A stretch of DNA of 64,000 nucleotides from Acidimicrobiales bacterium (GTDB lineage: Bacteria; Actinomycetota; Acidimicrobiia; Acidimicrobiales; JAUJNH01), in NCBI GenBank assembly GCA_030448245.1, contig JAUJNH010000003.1:260829-324828 (forward strand). Direction: 5' to 3'. The position numbers and the translations under genes were made by a program. Shown here piece by piece: positions 46,610 through 53,166 of this stretch (positions within the stretch are counted from its first letter, which is position 1; the number at the start of each line of letters is the position of its first letter). The notes under the pieces are model-generated. The model was not told the origin of the DNA. It saw nothing but the letters and a program-made list of their open reading frames with translations, and did no database searches.

Positions 46610-46872
46610 CAGAGCTTCCCCTCCAGCGCGGAGCGAGCCTTGGCTGCGTTCCGGTTGATCCCGACGATCGACTTGTTGACGAGGTCAACGTCCCAGAGAG
46701 CCAGCGTGTTCAGCCTGCTCTGCTCCAGCCCGGCGGTGATCTCGACCGCCTGCCTCCCGATGATCCGGGCCAGACCCAGGATGATCCCCACCAGCACCAC
46801 AACCGCGGTGATCGTCACCCCCGCGATCGCGAAGCCCACATACCACCCCGTAAGGCTGACTGCGACACCCAT
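46609..46872 (-). CDS. Small single-helix membrane protein, first gene of the CooC operon
   Basis: 87 residues from the ATG at 46872 (MGVAVSLTGWYVGFAIAGVTITAVVVLVGIILGLARIIGRQAVEITAGLEQSRLNTLALWDVDLVNKSIVGINRNAAKARSAL). The track start at 46905 adds a doubtful MHQHCKREGEG; GGGAAGGGGAGGGG lies directly before the chosen ATG. One membrane helix and a helical cytosolic or periplasmic tail. It begins a minus-strand operon divergent from the gene at 47002. Confidence 0.72.
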   Translation of the reverse strand: MGVAVSLTGWYVGFAIAGVTITAVVVLVGIILGLARIIGRQAVEITAGLEQSRLNTLALWDVDLVNKSIVGINRNAAKARSALEGKL

Positions 46873-46967
46873 CCCCTCCCCTTCCCGTTTACAGTGTTGG
46901 TGCACACTAGACTCTCGACACCTACCTCGGCAATGCCGCGTTTGGGTAGAAACCGGAGGGGCCGGAC

Positions 46968-47009
46968 ATGCGCCGAACGACCATCATCTCGGAGACGCTG
47001 CGTGCCTGA
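46968..47009 (+). CDS. Possible 13-codon leader peptide overlapping the next start
   Basis: ATG 46968 encodes MRRTTIISETLRA and stops at 47009, overlapping the GTG start at 47002 in another frame. It is preceded by GGAGG at 7-8 bases, a better ribosome site than that of the downstream gene. Translational coupling is possible. The alternative is that it is a chance ORF. Confidence 0.4.
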   Translation: MRRTTIISETLRA

Positions 47010-48201
47010 TCCGTCTAGCCCGACTCCTGTTGAGGGCGACGAGCCGCACAAGCCGCCGGGATCCGACGCCAACGGTCGTCCCGCATCAGCCGGGCCAAGG
47101 GCAGACGCAGTCGAGGGCCCCGCTGAGCCGGCATCGGCTGCGCAGGAGGCCACCAGCACCACTCCGGTGCCCGCAGGCGCCTCCGCGGCCGACGACGTCG
47201 AACCTCCGGCCAGTCACGCCGCCGCCACCCCGGCCCTTGGCGACGGCACCGGCCCGACCGAGGTCGACGACGATGCGGCTACCACCGAGCCGACCCACCG
47301 TGCCGATGCTGCCACACCGACGGAGGCGGGCACCGATCAGCGGGTGACCACGGCAGCGGTGGCACCGGACCGGGTCGACGCGGCCCAGCAGGCCCCGACC
47401 GACACACCCCCCGCGGCCGATGGCGACGAGACCGTCAGCGACCCCGAGCCGGACGAGGCCGGCCAGCGCAGGAGCAGCAAGAAGGTCGAGATCGACCTTC
47501 GCTTCCTGGTGGCCACCCTCGTCTTGGTTGCCTTGGCCGCCGGCGCCTACGCCTTTGGCACCTACCAGGGCAACAAGGGTCGAGCGGCCGTGGACGGGCC
47601 CAACAGCACGGGAACCACCGTCTTCAAGCCACCCAAGGAGTTCGTCCCGTTGGCCGACCCGGCTACCGGGGTGAAGCTCTCGGTGCCGAAGGACTGGGTG
47701 CGGTACTCGACCAGGGACCTGCCCGACAAGGCGCTCCGCCTCTCGGTCGGGATCCCCAATACGGGCGACACCGTCGTCGTGCGGGTCAGCCCGTACTCGA
47801 CCGAGATCACCGAAGCCAACCTCGGCGACCAGAAGAACCTGTTCGACGAGCTCCTCGGGGGCGAGAAGATCCAGATCTTCGTGAACCAGCCCACGAAGCT
47901 CGCCGGCCTGCCCGCCCTGTTCTACGTCTACCGCTTCACCGACGAGGCCACCGGCAAGGCTGGGATCCACGCCCACTACTTCGTCTTCCAGGGCCGGAAG
48001 ATGGTGTCGCTGATCTTCCAGGCCTTGCCGGAGAGCCGCTACGAGACGCTGGCCGCGACGTTCGACACGATCGCCAACAGCCTCGAGGTTGCGCCGGGGC
48101 CGCCCCCCGACTTCCTCCAGCCGGTGGACCCAGGCTCGAGCCCCGCCACCACGGCGGCGCCCGGCGCCCCTTCCCCGCCGGCTCCCCCCACGACCGGCTG
48201 A
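47002..48201 (+). CDS. Membrane-anchored protein with PsbP/DUF1795-like extracytoplasmic domain
   Basis: About 399 residues from the GTG at 47002 (VPDPSSPTPVEGDEPHKPPGSD), which has GGAG upstream; the track start at 46894 is upstream of this. The first 155 residues are low-complexity Pro/Ala/Asp. One membrane helix follows (VEIDLRFLVATLVLVALAAGAYAFG). The outer domain reads FVPLADPATGVKLSVPKDWVRYSTRDLPDKALRLSVGIPNTGDTVVVRVSPYS ... FQGRKMVSLIFQALPESRYETLAATFDTIANSLEV, the layout of PsbP-like lipoprotein domains (strand-rich, final S-F-x-V). A Pro/Ser-rich tail ends it. It is divergent from the small-membrane-protein/CooC operon. Confidence 0.72.
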   Translation: MPDPSSPTPVEGDEPHKPPGSDANGRPASAGPRADAVEGPAEPASAAQEATSTTPVPAGASAADDVEPPASHAAATPALGDGTGPTEVDDDAATTEPTHRADAATPTEAGTDQRVTTAAVAPDRVDAAQQAPTDTPPAADGDETVSDPEPDEAGQRRSSKKVEIDLRFLVATLVLVALAAGAYAFGTYQGNKGRAAVDGPNSTGTTVFKPPKEFVPLADPATGVKLSVPKDWVRYSTRDLPDKALRLSVGIPNTGDTVVVRVSPYSTEITEANLGDQKNLFDELLGGEKIQIFVNQPTKLAGLPALFYVYRFTDEATGKAGIHAHYFVFQGRKMVSLIFQALPESRYETLAATFDTIANSLEVAPGPPPDFLQPVDPGSSPATTAAPGAPSPPAPPTTG

Positions 48202-48220
48202 GCCGGCCGAGGGGGCCCGG

Positions 48221-48303
48221 CGGCCTCAACCAGCACGGCCCGCGCCGCCACCGGTCCCGCTCGGCCTCAACCAGCAGGGCCCCGCGCCAACACCGGTCCC
48301 GCT
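48221..48303. repeat. Two tandem copies of a 41-42 bp repeat
   Basis: cggcctcaaccagcacggcccgcgccgccaccggtcccgct (48221-48261) is followed by a near-identical copy (48262-48303). They fill the convergent gap between the PsbP-like and J-domain genes. Function unknown. Confidence 0.8.
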
Positions 48304-48320
48304 CGGCCGCCGAGCTGGGG

Positions 48321-48926
48321 CTAGCGGAGGGCGCGGGCCAGGATGATGCGGTCGCAGATCGAGCAGAAGAAGGCGCTGTCGTCCAGCATCTCCCGCCACC
48401 CGGGGGGCAGCCACTGCACGCTGTCGCAGCCGACGCACACGATGTTGTTCGTGACCCGGGCGAGTCCCAGCCCGTTGAGAAACGAGTTCCTCGACGGCTC
48501 CACCGACCGGGACCTGATCACGGCCTGACCGTTGCGCTTGGCTCGCACGGTCGCCGCCTTGGCTTCGTTGTCCTTGGTCATGGCTGCGGCTCGCGCCTTT
48601 TGCGCGTCGGTCCAGGACACTCCGTCCCAGCGGCGGGCGCCCGCTGAGGAGCCTGCGTCCCATGCCCCCGTCGGGCGTGAGTGACGGGCGTTGGTGGAGG
48701 ACGCCTGGTGCGACAGCCGGCCCCGCTTGGCGGCCGAGTAGGCGTCGTTGAGCGTCCTCATGCGGCTCTCTGCCTCGCGCCGGACCGCTTCCGAGCTGTC
48801 TCGGAAGCGGTCCGGGTGATAGATCTGCGCCAGGATCTTGTAGGCCGTGACGACCTCCTGCGGCGAGGCCGCAGGAGAGACGCCGAGCACCTCATAGGGT
48901 GCGAGCTCTACCCGCTTCGCCGACAC
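48321..48926 (-). CDS. J-domain protein with C-terminal zinc-ribbon-like motif
   Basis: 201 residues from a GTG at 48926. Residues 8-70 form a DnaJ domain: PYEVLGVSPAASPQEVVTAYKILAQIYHPDRFRDSSEAVRREAESRMRTLNDAYSAAK, with the HPD motif that stimulates Hsp70 ATPase. A linker contains RRWDGVSWTDAQKARAAAM. The end has CVGCDSVQWLPPGW ... FFCSICDRIILARAL, two CxxC pairs probably binding zinc. There is no Gly/Phe region or classical DnaJ zinc domain, so it is a specialised co-chaperone. It follows the four-gene membrane family on the same strand; helping fold or mature island proteins is plausible. Confidence 0.83.
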   Translation of the reverse strand: MSAKRVELAPYEVLGVSPAASPQEVVTAYKILAQIYHPDRFRDSSEAVRREAESRMRTLNDAYSAAKRGRLSHQASSTNARHSRPTGAWDAGSSAGARRWDGVSWTDAQKARAAAMTKDNEAKAATVRAKRNGQAVIRSRSVEPSRNSFLNGLGLARVTNNIVCVGCDSVQWLPPGWREMLDDSAFFCSICDRIILARALR

Positions 48927-48961
48927 GACCTAGATCATAGCGGCGCGACAGGCGGATCTGG

Positions 48962-49594
48962 TCAGCCCCCCAGAGGCCGACAGTCCGGCTCGAGCTGCGG
49001 ATTGAGGAGGCTCCCGACGGGCAGCTTCCCGTCGATGCAGGCGGCCCGGACGTCGGCCAGGTTGGCTGCCCTCCGGATGTTCCCGGTGTCACCCCTGACC
49101 TGGCTGACGATTGCGATGGTGCCGTCAAGGTTGGTGTTGATCTGCATGACGCCGCGGTTGATCGACTGGGCCAGCGAGAGGATTCTGGCCACCGAGTTGT
49201 CGATGCCACCTGCCGTGCCACCGACCGTCCCTGCTGTGCCACCGATGTCACTGGCGGTGCCACTGACGGTCGCAGCCGAGCCGTTGATCGACTTGGCCTT
49301 GACGTCGATGGACCGGGCCAGCGAGACGATCTGCTTCAGCTTCTCGTCGAGCGGGTCGGCCGACACCAGGATGCTGCTGGCCGACGCGTTGGTGGCGTCG
49401 AGGTCGAGCACGGCGGTGCTGTCGGCCTGGATGCCGATGGCCGACTGCTTGATGGTCTCGGCCTTCTTGTTGATCGCCTCCGCCGTCCACGCCACCCGGT
49501 TGACCAGCACGCCGGCGAGCAGGACGCTCACCAGCGTGATGACTGCCGTGTAGGCGGGGGCGGCGGCGCCCCGTTCGTCGCGCCTCATCGGCAT
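48962..49594 (-). CDS. Membrane-anchored helical-repeat protein, paralogue D
   Basis: 210 residues: MPMRRDERGAAAPAYTAVITLVSVLLAGVLVNRVAWTAEAINKKAETIKQSAIGIQ. A single N-terminal membrane helix is followed by about 150 residues of degenerate repeats rich in I/N/G/S/A (SINGSAATVSGTASDIGGTAGTVGGTAGGIDNSVARI), then QINTNLDGTIAIVSQVRGDTGNIRRAANLADVRAACIDGKL and a terminal LEPDCRPLGG. The pattern resembles the antiparallel helices of bacterial chemoreceptor sensor (HBM) regions. The ending AACI...PDCRP is shared with paralogue A. Starts 10 bases inside the previous gene. Function unknown. Confidence 0.75.
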   Translation of the reverse strand: MPMRRDERGAAAPAYTAVITLVSVLLAGVLVNRVAWTAEAINKKAETIKQSAIGIQADSTAVLDLDATNASASSILVSADPLDEKLKQIVSLARSIDVKAKSINGSAATVSGTASDIGGTAGTVGGTAGGIDNSVARILSLAQSINRGVMQINTNLDGTIAIVSQVRGDTGNIRRAANLADVRAACIDGKLPVGSLLNPQLEPDCRPLGG

Positions 49595-50241
49595 GGCCCA
49601 GCGTTGAGGTCCAGGCAGATCTGCCTGGCGTGCCCGTTGATCGTCTCGGAGCCGTTGAAGCTCAGAGCGTTGCTGCCACCCACCACGGAGTTGACGTTGC
49701 CCAGGTCATCCCGGATGGGGTTGGCCAGGCCGATGACGATGTCAACCCGGTTGTTGATGCCGGCCACGCCCACGCCTGGACTGCCTGATCTGCCCCGGAT
49801 CTCGTCAGTAACCCCGGTCAGCGCGTTCACGTTGCTGCCGATGCTGCGGACGCTGCCGGCGATGCCGCCGACACTGCCACCGATCCCCTTGACCGTCCCG
49901 TTGATCGCCTCCGCGTTGCGGTTGATCTCGGAGACCGTCCCATCGATGCTCTTGGCGGCGTCGAGGATGTTGCCGGCCTCAGCGCTGAGGTTCTCGGCGG
50001 CGACCCGGATCTTGCCGGCCGTCTCGTTGGTGAGGTCGAGCTTCGGCACCTCGTTGAGGTTCTGGTCGATCGGTGCCACCTCCTTGGTGATCACGACTAC
50101 CCGCTCGTCGATCTGCTGCGCCGCAAGTGTCGTGCGGGTCAGCTGGACCACGGCGAAGAGGGCGAAGCCCAGGAACAGGACGAGGTTGACGGCGACGATG
50201 CCGCCCTCGTCCTCCCGGCGGGGGTGCGGGCTCAGAAGCAT
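49585..50241 (-). CDS. Membrane-anchored helical-repeat protein, paralogue C
   Basis: 218 residues: MLLSPHPRREDEGGIVAVNLVLFLGFALFAVVQLTRTTLAAQQIDERVVVITKEVAPIDQNLNEVPKLDLTNETAGKIRVAAENLSAEAGNILDAAKSIDGTVSEINRNAEAINGTVKGIGGSVGGIAGSVRSIGSNVNALTG. One membrane helix, then the same I-x-G-x-V/S repeat style as its neighbours, with a Cys pair near the end (ARQICLDLNAGPCR). Overlaps both adjacent genes by 10 bases, so the set is tightly co-translated. Function unknown. Confidence 0.75.
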   Translation of the reverse strand: MLLSPHPRREDEGGIVAVNLVLFLGFALFAVVQLTRTTLAAQQIDERVVVITKEVAPIDQNLNEVPKLDLTNETAGKIRVAAENLSAEAGNILDAAKSIDGTVSEINRNAEAINGTVKGIGGSVGGIAGSVRSIGSNVNALTGVTDEIRGRSGSPGVGVAGINNRVDIVIGLANPIRDDLGNVNSVVGGSNALSFNGSETINGHARQICLDLNAGPCR

Positions 50242-50963
50242 CCCGACCCCGGGGTGATGCCAACGGCGAGGGTGCCGGTGCTGCAGATGTTGAACAGGTT
50301 CTGGTTCACCTGGGCCAAGCCGGCGAGGATGCTGCGGGCGTCGGCCTCGGCCGGGGCGAGGATCCGGTTGGCGTTGTCCACTCGCTGGTGGATGTTCTGG
50401 ACGCCGAGCTGGTTCGGATTACAAGGAGTGCCACCCCCGCAGTCACCTGCAGGCCGGTCGGCGGCCTCCAGGGTGCCACGGATCTGGGCTGCCTGGTTGT
50501 TGATCTGCTGCAGGACGCCCGAGGTGCCACCCAGCATGCCCGAGGTGCCCTGCAGGCTGGCCGAGGTGTCCTTGAGGGAGCCGTCGGTCGTGTTCAGCTT
50601 GTTGTCGATGTCGGTCAGTGCCGCGATGATCTGGTCGGCCTGCCCGGGAATCGGCTTCAGTGCCGGGTCGATGGCGGCCAGGCTGGCGTTGATCCCCTGC
50701 ACCTGGTCGGGCAGCGTCTTGGTGTCGCCGCCGGCGCCGGTGACGGCACGGTCGGCCACGCCGAGGTTGCCGTTGATCGACGCCAGCGAGTTGGTGATGG
50801 CGATGAGGTAGACGACCACGACGAGGGTCACCACGACGAGCAGGGCGATCCAGACCTTGAGCCAGCGGTCAAGGAATCGGCTGGTGTCCTCGGACGAGCT
50901 CCCGCCCCGTGCTGCGAATCCCGCCTCGTTGGCCGAGGGCCGGGTCCTGGTGGCTGTTGCCAT
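50232..50963 (-). CDS. Membrane-anchored helical-repeat protein, paralogue B
   Basis: About 243 residues from the ATG at 50963 (MATATRTRPSANEAGFAARGGSSSEDTSRFLDRWLKVWIALLVVVTLVVVVYLIAITNSLASINGNLGVADRAVTGAGG). The track start at 51263 overlaps the upstream gene and is not used. A 40-residue cytosolic N-terminus precedes the membrane helix. Helical repeats follow (TDIDNKLNTTDGSLKDTSASLQGTSGMLGGTSGVLQQINNQAAQIRGTL). Cysteines occur in a loop (GDCGGGTPCNPNQLG) and at the end (NICSTGTLAVGITPGSGCF). It has more Cys than its paralogues. Function unknown. Confidence 0.75.
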   Translation of the reverse strand: MATATRTRPSANEAGFAARGGSSSEDTSRFLDRWLKVWIALLVVVTLVVVVYLIAITNSLASINGNLGVADRAVTGAGGDTKTLPDQVQGINASLAAIDPALKPIPGQADQIIAALTDIDNKLNTTDGSLKDTSASLQGTSGMLGGTSGVLQQINNQAAQIRGTLEAADRPAGDCGGGTPCNPNQLGVQNIHQRVDNANRILAPAEADARSILAGLAQVNQNLFNICSTGTLAVGITPGSGCF

Positions 50964-50997
50964 TACTTGTTGCTCCCCTGTGTGATGTGCGGCTGGT

Positions 50998-51624
50998 TCA
51001 TGGTCTGCAATCCGGGTCGGTCGGACCGTTGCCAACCGTCGCGGTCTTGTTCTGGATGCAGGCAGCGTTCTGAACGGCGTCGGCGGCTTGGCCGAGGATG
51101 TTGCGCACGTCGGTACGGACCGCCTCCGCGATGCCGATGGTGCCATCGACGTTCCGGTCGATCTGAGCGACCCCGGCCCGGATCGACTCGACTCGCGGCA
51201 CGATGGCCGAGGTGCTGCGTTCGATTCCGACAGCCGAGCCGTTGATGCTGCTCCCGCTGCCACCGATGGCCTTGGCCGAGCCGTTGATGGTGACGGCGCT
51301 CTCGGTGATCGACGTTGCCTTGTTGTTGATCGAGTTGGCCAGCCCGACGATGACGTTCAGCTGGCCCTCGAGGGGCTTCGCCGTCTCCTCGATCGAGTTG
51401 CCGAGGTCGTTGGTCGAGTTCAGCTGGATGATCGCATCGGTCGACGCGTTGATCCCTCGACCCGTCTGGGCGATGTTCGACGCCTTGGCGTTGATGTTCC
51501 GGAGGTTGACCCAGGTCCTCGTCAGCAAGGCCACCGCAACGACCGTCACGATCAAGACGAGGACGAGGAGGGCGACGTAGCCCTGGCCCCGCTCATCCTG
51601 TTGACGTAACTCCCGCACAGGCAT
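50998..51624 (-). CDS. Membrane-anchored helical-repeat protein, paralogue A
   Basis: 208 residues: MPVRELRQQDERGQGYVALLVLVLIVTVVAVALLTRTWVNLRNINAKASNIAQTGRGINASTDAIIQLNSTNDLGNSIEETAKPLEGQLNVIVGLANSINNKATSITESAVTINGSAKAIGGSGSSINGSAVGIERSTSAI. It is the first of the four paralogues. It ends AVRTDVRNILGQAADAVQNAACIQNKTATVGNGPTDPDCRP, close to paralogue D. The N-terminus ERGQGYVALLVLVLIV recalls prepilin-like sequences (G-Q-x-x-V/A), but no Glu5 is present. A promoter is likely in the 117-bp gap upstream. Confidence 0.77.
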   Translation of the reverse strand: MPVRELRQQDERGQGYVALLVLVLIVTVVAVALLTRTWVNLRNINAKASNIAQTGRGINASTDAIIQLNSTNDLGNSIEETAKPLEGQLNVIVGLANSINNKATSITESAVTINGSAKAIGGSGSSINGSAVGIERSTSAIVPRVESIRAGVAQIDRNVDGTIGIAEAVRTDVRNILGQAADAVQNAACIQNKTATVGNGPTDPDCRP

Positions 51625-51652
51625 CAGTCCCCCATCACTCGGTCAGTTCAGA

Positions 51653-51668
51653 GCCGGCGGGCGCCGGC
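51653..51668. promoter_or_regulatory. Inverted repeat in the promoter gap of the paralogue operon
   Basis: gccggcgggcgccggc is a perfect 7-bp inverted repeat with a 2-base spacer, 29 bases upstream of paralogue A and downstream of the sigma factor gene. The same 117-bp gap holds ggaatattcg and a gtac-aac-gtac repeat, local AT-rich features absent nearby. It may combine a terminator for the sigma gene with a promoter for the paralogue operon. Confidence 0.4.
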
Positions 51669-51741
51669 CATGCCACAACAGATCGTCCGGGAACCTGGAA
51701 TATTCGGTCGATCTCCGGACAACGGGTACAACGTACTCGTC

Positions 51742-52260
51742 TCACCCTGCCACTGCTGACCGCAGTCTGCGAGCCTGCACGCGCGCAGCGTGAAGCCGAG
51801 ACATGACCGTCCCCACCGGGATGCCCTGTCGGCGGGCGATCTCGGCGTACGGCAGCGACTCGACCTCGCGCAGCCACAGCGTCTCGCGCAGCACGGGCGA
51901 GAGGCGCTCGAGACCCGCCCACAGGGCGGTGAGCTCGAGCGACGCCAGCGCGGCGTCTTCCGGCGCCGCAGCGGGATCCGGCGGGAGGTCGGGCAGAGCT
52001 TCCTGCGCCCGACCCCGCCGTTGAACATCGAAGCAGCAGTTCCGGATGATCGTGCGCAGCCAGGGTTCGGCCTTGCTCGGATCCGCTGCTCCCCACGCTC
52101 GCCACGCCCGCAACCACGCTTCCTGACACGCGTCCTCCGCCGTGTCCGGGCCGACGATGGCCCGGGCGTAGCGGAGCGCGTCACCGGAGAAGCGCCGGTG
52201 GAAGTGCTCGAACGTCGACGACACCGCCGGGCTCTCCGGCGAGGTCGGAATCACTGGCAT
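51742..52260 (-). CDS. ECF sigma factor (sigma-70 family)
   Basis: 172 residues: region 2 is FHRRFSGDALRYARAIVGPDTAEDACQEAWLRAWRAWGAADPSKAEPWLRTIIRNCCFDVQRR; region 4 is LSPVLRETLWLREVESLPYAEIARRQGIPVGTVMSRLHAARVQARRLRSA. Length and two-domain form are typical of ECF factors. No anti-sigma gene is adjacent; the neighbouring single-helix membrane proteins could provide one, but none shows an anti-sigma zinc motif. Start ATG 52260 has GGAGGGGG upstream and follows a hairpin after the Sec-containing gene. It probably controls the downstream membrane paralogues or the island. Confidence 0.9.
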   Translation of the reverse strand: MPVIPTSPESPAVSSTFEHFHRRFSGDALRYARAIVGPDTAEDACQEAWLRAWRAWGAADPSKAEPWLRTIIRNCCFDVQRRGRAQEALPDLPPDPAAAPEDAALASLELTALWAGLERLSPVLRETLWLREVESLPYAEIARRQGIPVGTVMSRLHAARVQARRLRSAVAG

Positions 52261-52273
52261 TCGTCCCCCTCCA

Positions 52274-52292
52274 GAAGAAGCCCAGCTTCTTC
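52274..52292 (-). terminator. Perfect 8-bp hairpin between the DUF1059-like gene and the ECF sigma gene
   Basis: On the minus strand GAAGAAGC-TGG-GCTTCTTC lies 4 bases after the stop of the DUF1059-like gene and 13 bases before the sigma factor start, next to its ribosome site (GGAGGGGG). It could be a partial terminator or could control translation of the sigma factor. Confidence 0.55.
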
Positions 52293-52296
52293 CCCG

Positions 52297-52473
52297 TTAG
52301 GTGTGCCGCACCTTCGTCTTGACGAAGTTGACGATCGTGTCAGTCGGCGTTGCGACCTTGTGCTTGGCCTTGACGTGATCCGCCACCTTGGCGATCAGTG
52401 CCTCTTCTGTACCGGCTTCGCCCTGCCAACGGCAGGCGTGGTCGGCATCCCTTCACCGAAACTGATAACCCAT
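52297..52473 (-). CDS. DUF1059-like small protein with in-frame UGA: candidate selenoprotein
   Basis: Not in the ORF track because of an internal TGA. From ATG 52473 (AAAGGA just upstream) the frame reads MGYQFR-U-RDADHACRWQGEAGTEEALIAKVADHVKAKHKVATPTDTIVNFVKTKVRHT and ends at TAA 52297, 58 residues. Family DUF1059 (about 60 residues) has (F/Y)-x-C-(R/K)-D-x-x-x-x-C-x-(F/W), then a TEEE/helix with H-x-x-x-x-H. Every element is present, and the TGA at 52455-52453 falls exactly on the first conserved Cys. A hairpin with a G-first loop sits 22 nt after the UGA, and a UCA tRNA is in this window. Selenocysteine insertion is therefore the best reading. A stop-codon mutation or base-call error is the alternative. 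Biochemical role unknown; U/C spacing suggests redox chemistry or metal binding. Confidence 0.8.
52419..52438 (-). promoter_or_regulatory. SECIS-like hairpin downstream of the in-frame UGA
   Basis: On the minus strand CGCCTGCC-GTT-GGCAGGGCG forms an 8-bp stem with one bulged G and a three-base loop GTT. The loop G is nucleotide +23 and U +24 after the UGA. Bacterial SECIS elements lie within the coding region just after UGA with a loop that starts with G (often GU) about 16-37 nt away, so position and loop both fit recognition by SelB. No selB gene is in the window. Confidence 0.72.
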
Positions 52474-52494
52474 GATCCTTTGGTTCCCTTCTCC

Positions 52495-52509
52495 CGCGGA
52501 GGCTCCGCG
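52495..52509 (-). terminator. Small palindromic hairpin between 52519 gene and DUF1059-like gene
   Basis: CGCGGAG-G-CTCCGCG (or CGCGGAGCCTCCGCG on the minus strand) is a 7-bp inverted repeat in the 45-bp gap. It is followed by GGAGAAGGGAACCAAAGGATC before the ATG of the DUF1059-like gene. It may be a weak terminator or an RNA stability element. Confidence 0.4.
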
Positions 52510-52518
52510 AGTGCTTGG

Positions 52519-52806
52519 TCAGCGCCCGCGAGCGCTCAAGGGGCGACGGGCGGGCGGCGCCGGGCGTCCGGCGCCAGCGACGACATCACCTAACGCGCCT
52601 TCGATGGCCTTGACGTCGCCGGCGATGCCGGTGAGCACGTCTCCGACCGGTTCGCACTGGTAGGCGATGGCACGCACCCCGATGAGCACGGTGCCCAGGG
52701 TGAAGCTCACGTCCTTCAACGTGTAGGCGATGATGATCAGGTACGCGGCGATCGCGCCCACGAGGACGGCGACCAGCACCAGCGTGACGATGGCGGCGGC
52801 GGGCAT
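52519..52806 (-). CDS. Small membrane protein (GVRA-QC family)
   Basis: 95 residues with AAGGAG upstream: MPAAAIVTLVLVAVLVGAIAAYLIIIAYTLKDVSFTLGTVLIGVRAIAYQCEPVGDVLTGIAGDVKAIEGALGDVVAGAGRPAPPARRPLSARGR. One N-terminal membrane helix, then the GVRAIAYQCEPVG motif matching GVRAVETQCAVIG in the protein at 46071-46328. The shared single Cys in a conserved context suggests a functional residue. A basic proline-rich tail follows. It lies between another small membrane gene and the DUF1059-like gene. Confidence 0.75.
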   Translation of the reverse strand: MPAAAIVTLVLVAVLVGAIAAYLIIIAYTLKDVSFTLGTVLIGVRAIAYQCEPVGDVLTGIAGDVKAIEGALGDVVAGAGRPAPPARRPLSARGR

Positions 52807-52840
52807 CAGCGAACTCTCCTTGACGTGGAAGTGGTTGTGG

Positions 52841-53101
52841 TCACAGGAGGCGCTTCAGCGCTGCCCCGTAGCGGCCGACGAGCCCGAGGGCGGTGCCGGT
52901 GAGCTCCTTGGTCGTGACGAGCTTGGGAACGGCATCCAGCGTGCCGGTCAATCCGACGCCGTGGACGAGGATGTCGTCGGCGTACTCCTTGATGAGCATG
53001 GTCGGGCGGAGCACCCGATTGGCGAACAAGAGCACTACCGGGATGACGACGAACGCCAACACCGCGTTACCTAGCCACCATAGGACCACGTCCACCCCCA
53101 T
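52841..53101 (-). CDS. Small membrane protein upstream of GVRA-QC gene
   Basis: 86 residues: MGVDVVLWWLGNAVLAFVVIPVVLLFANRVLRPTMLIKEYADDILVHGVGLTGTLDAVPKLVTTKELTGTALGLVGRYGAALKRLL. One membrane helix, then a helical cytosolic or periplasmic part. It resembles in size and layout the small proteins at 46071-46872 but shows no clear motif sharing. It is the first gene of the stretch down to the ECF sigma gene. The 65-bp gap upstream (53102-53166) contains relatively AT-rich sequence (gggattataggtcacgg) suitable for a promoter. Confidence 0.72.
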   Translation of the reverse strand: MGVDVVLWWLGNAVLAFVVIPVVLLFANRVLRPTMLIKEYADDILVHGVGLTGTLDAVPKLVTTKELTGTALGLVGRYGAALKRLL

Positions 53102-53166
53102 GCTTCGGACCTGCTGTCGGACTGGGATTATAGGTCACGGACATCTACCGTGCGCAACCGGACATC

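Noticed and set aside
52441-52473. DUF1059-like gene considered as a pseudogene or as starting after the TGA
   Set aside because: No good start codon follows the TGA before the conserved core; the rest of the frame is intact and a well-placed SECIS-like hairpin and a UCA tRNA exist.
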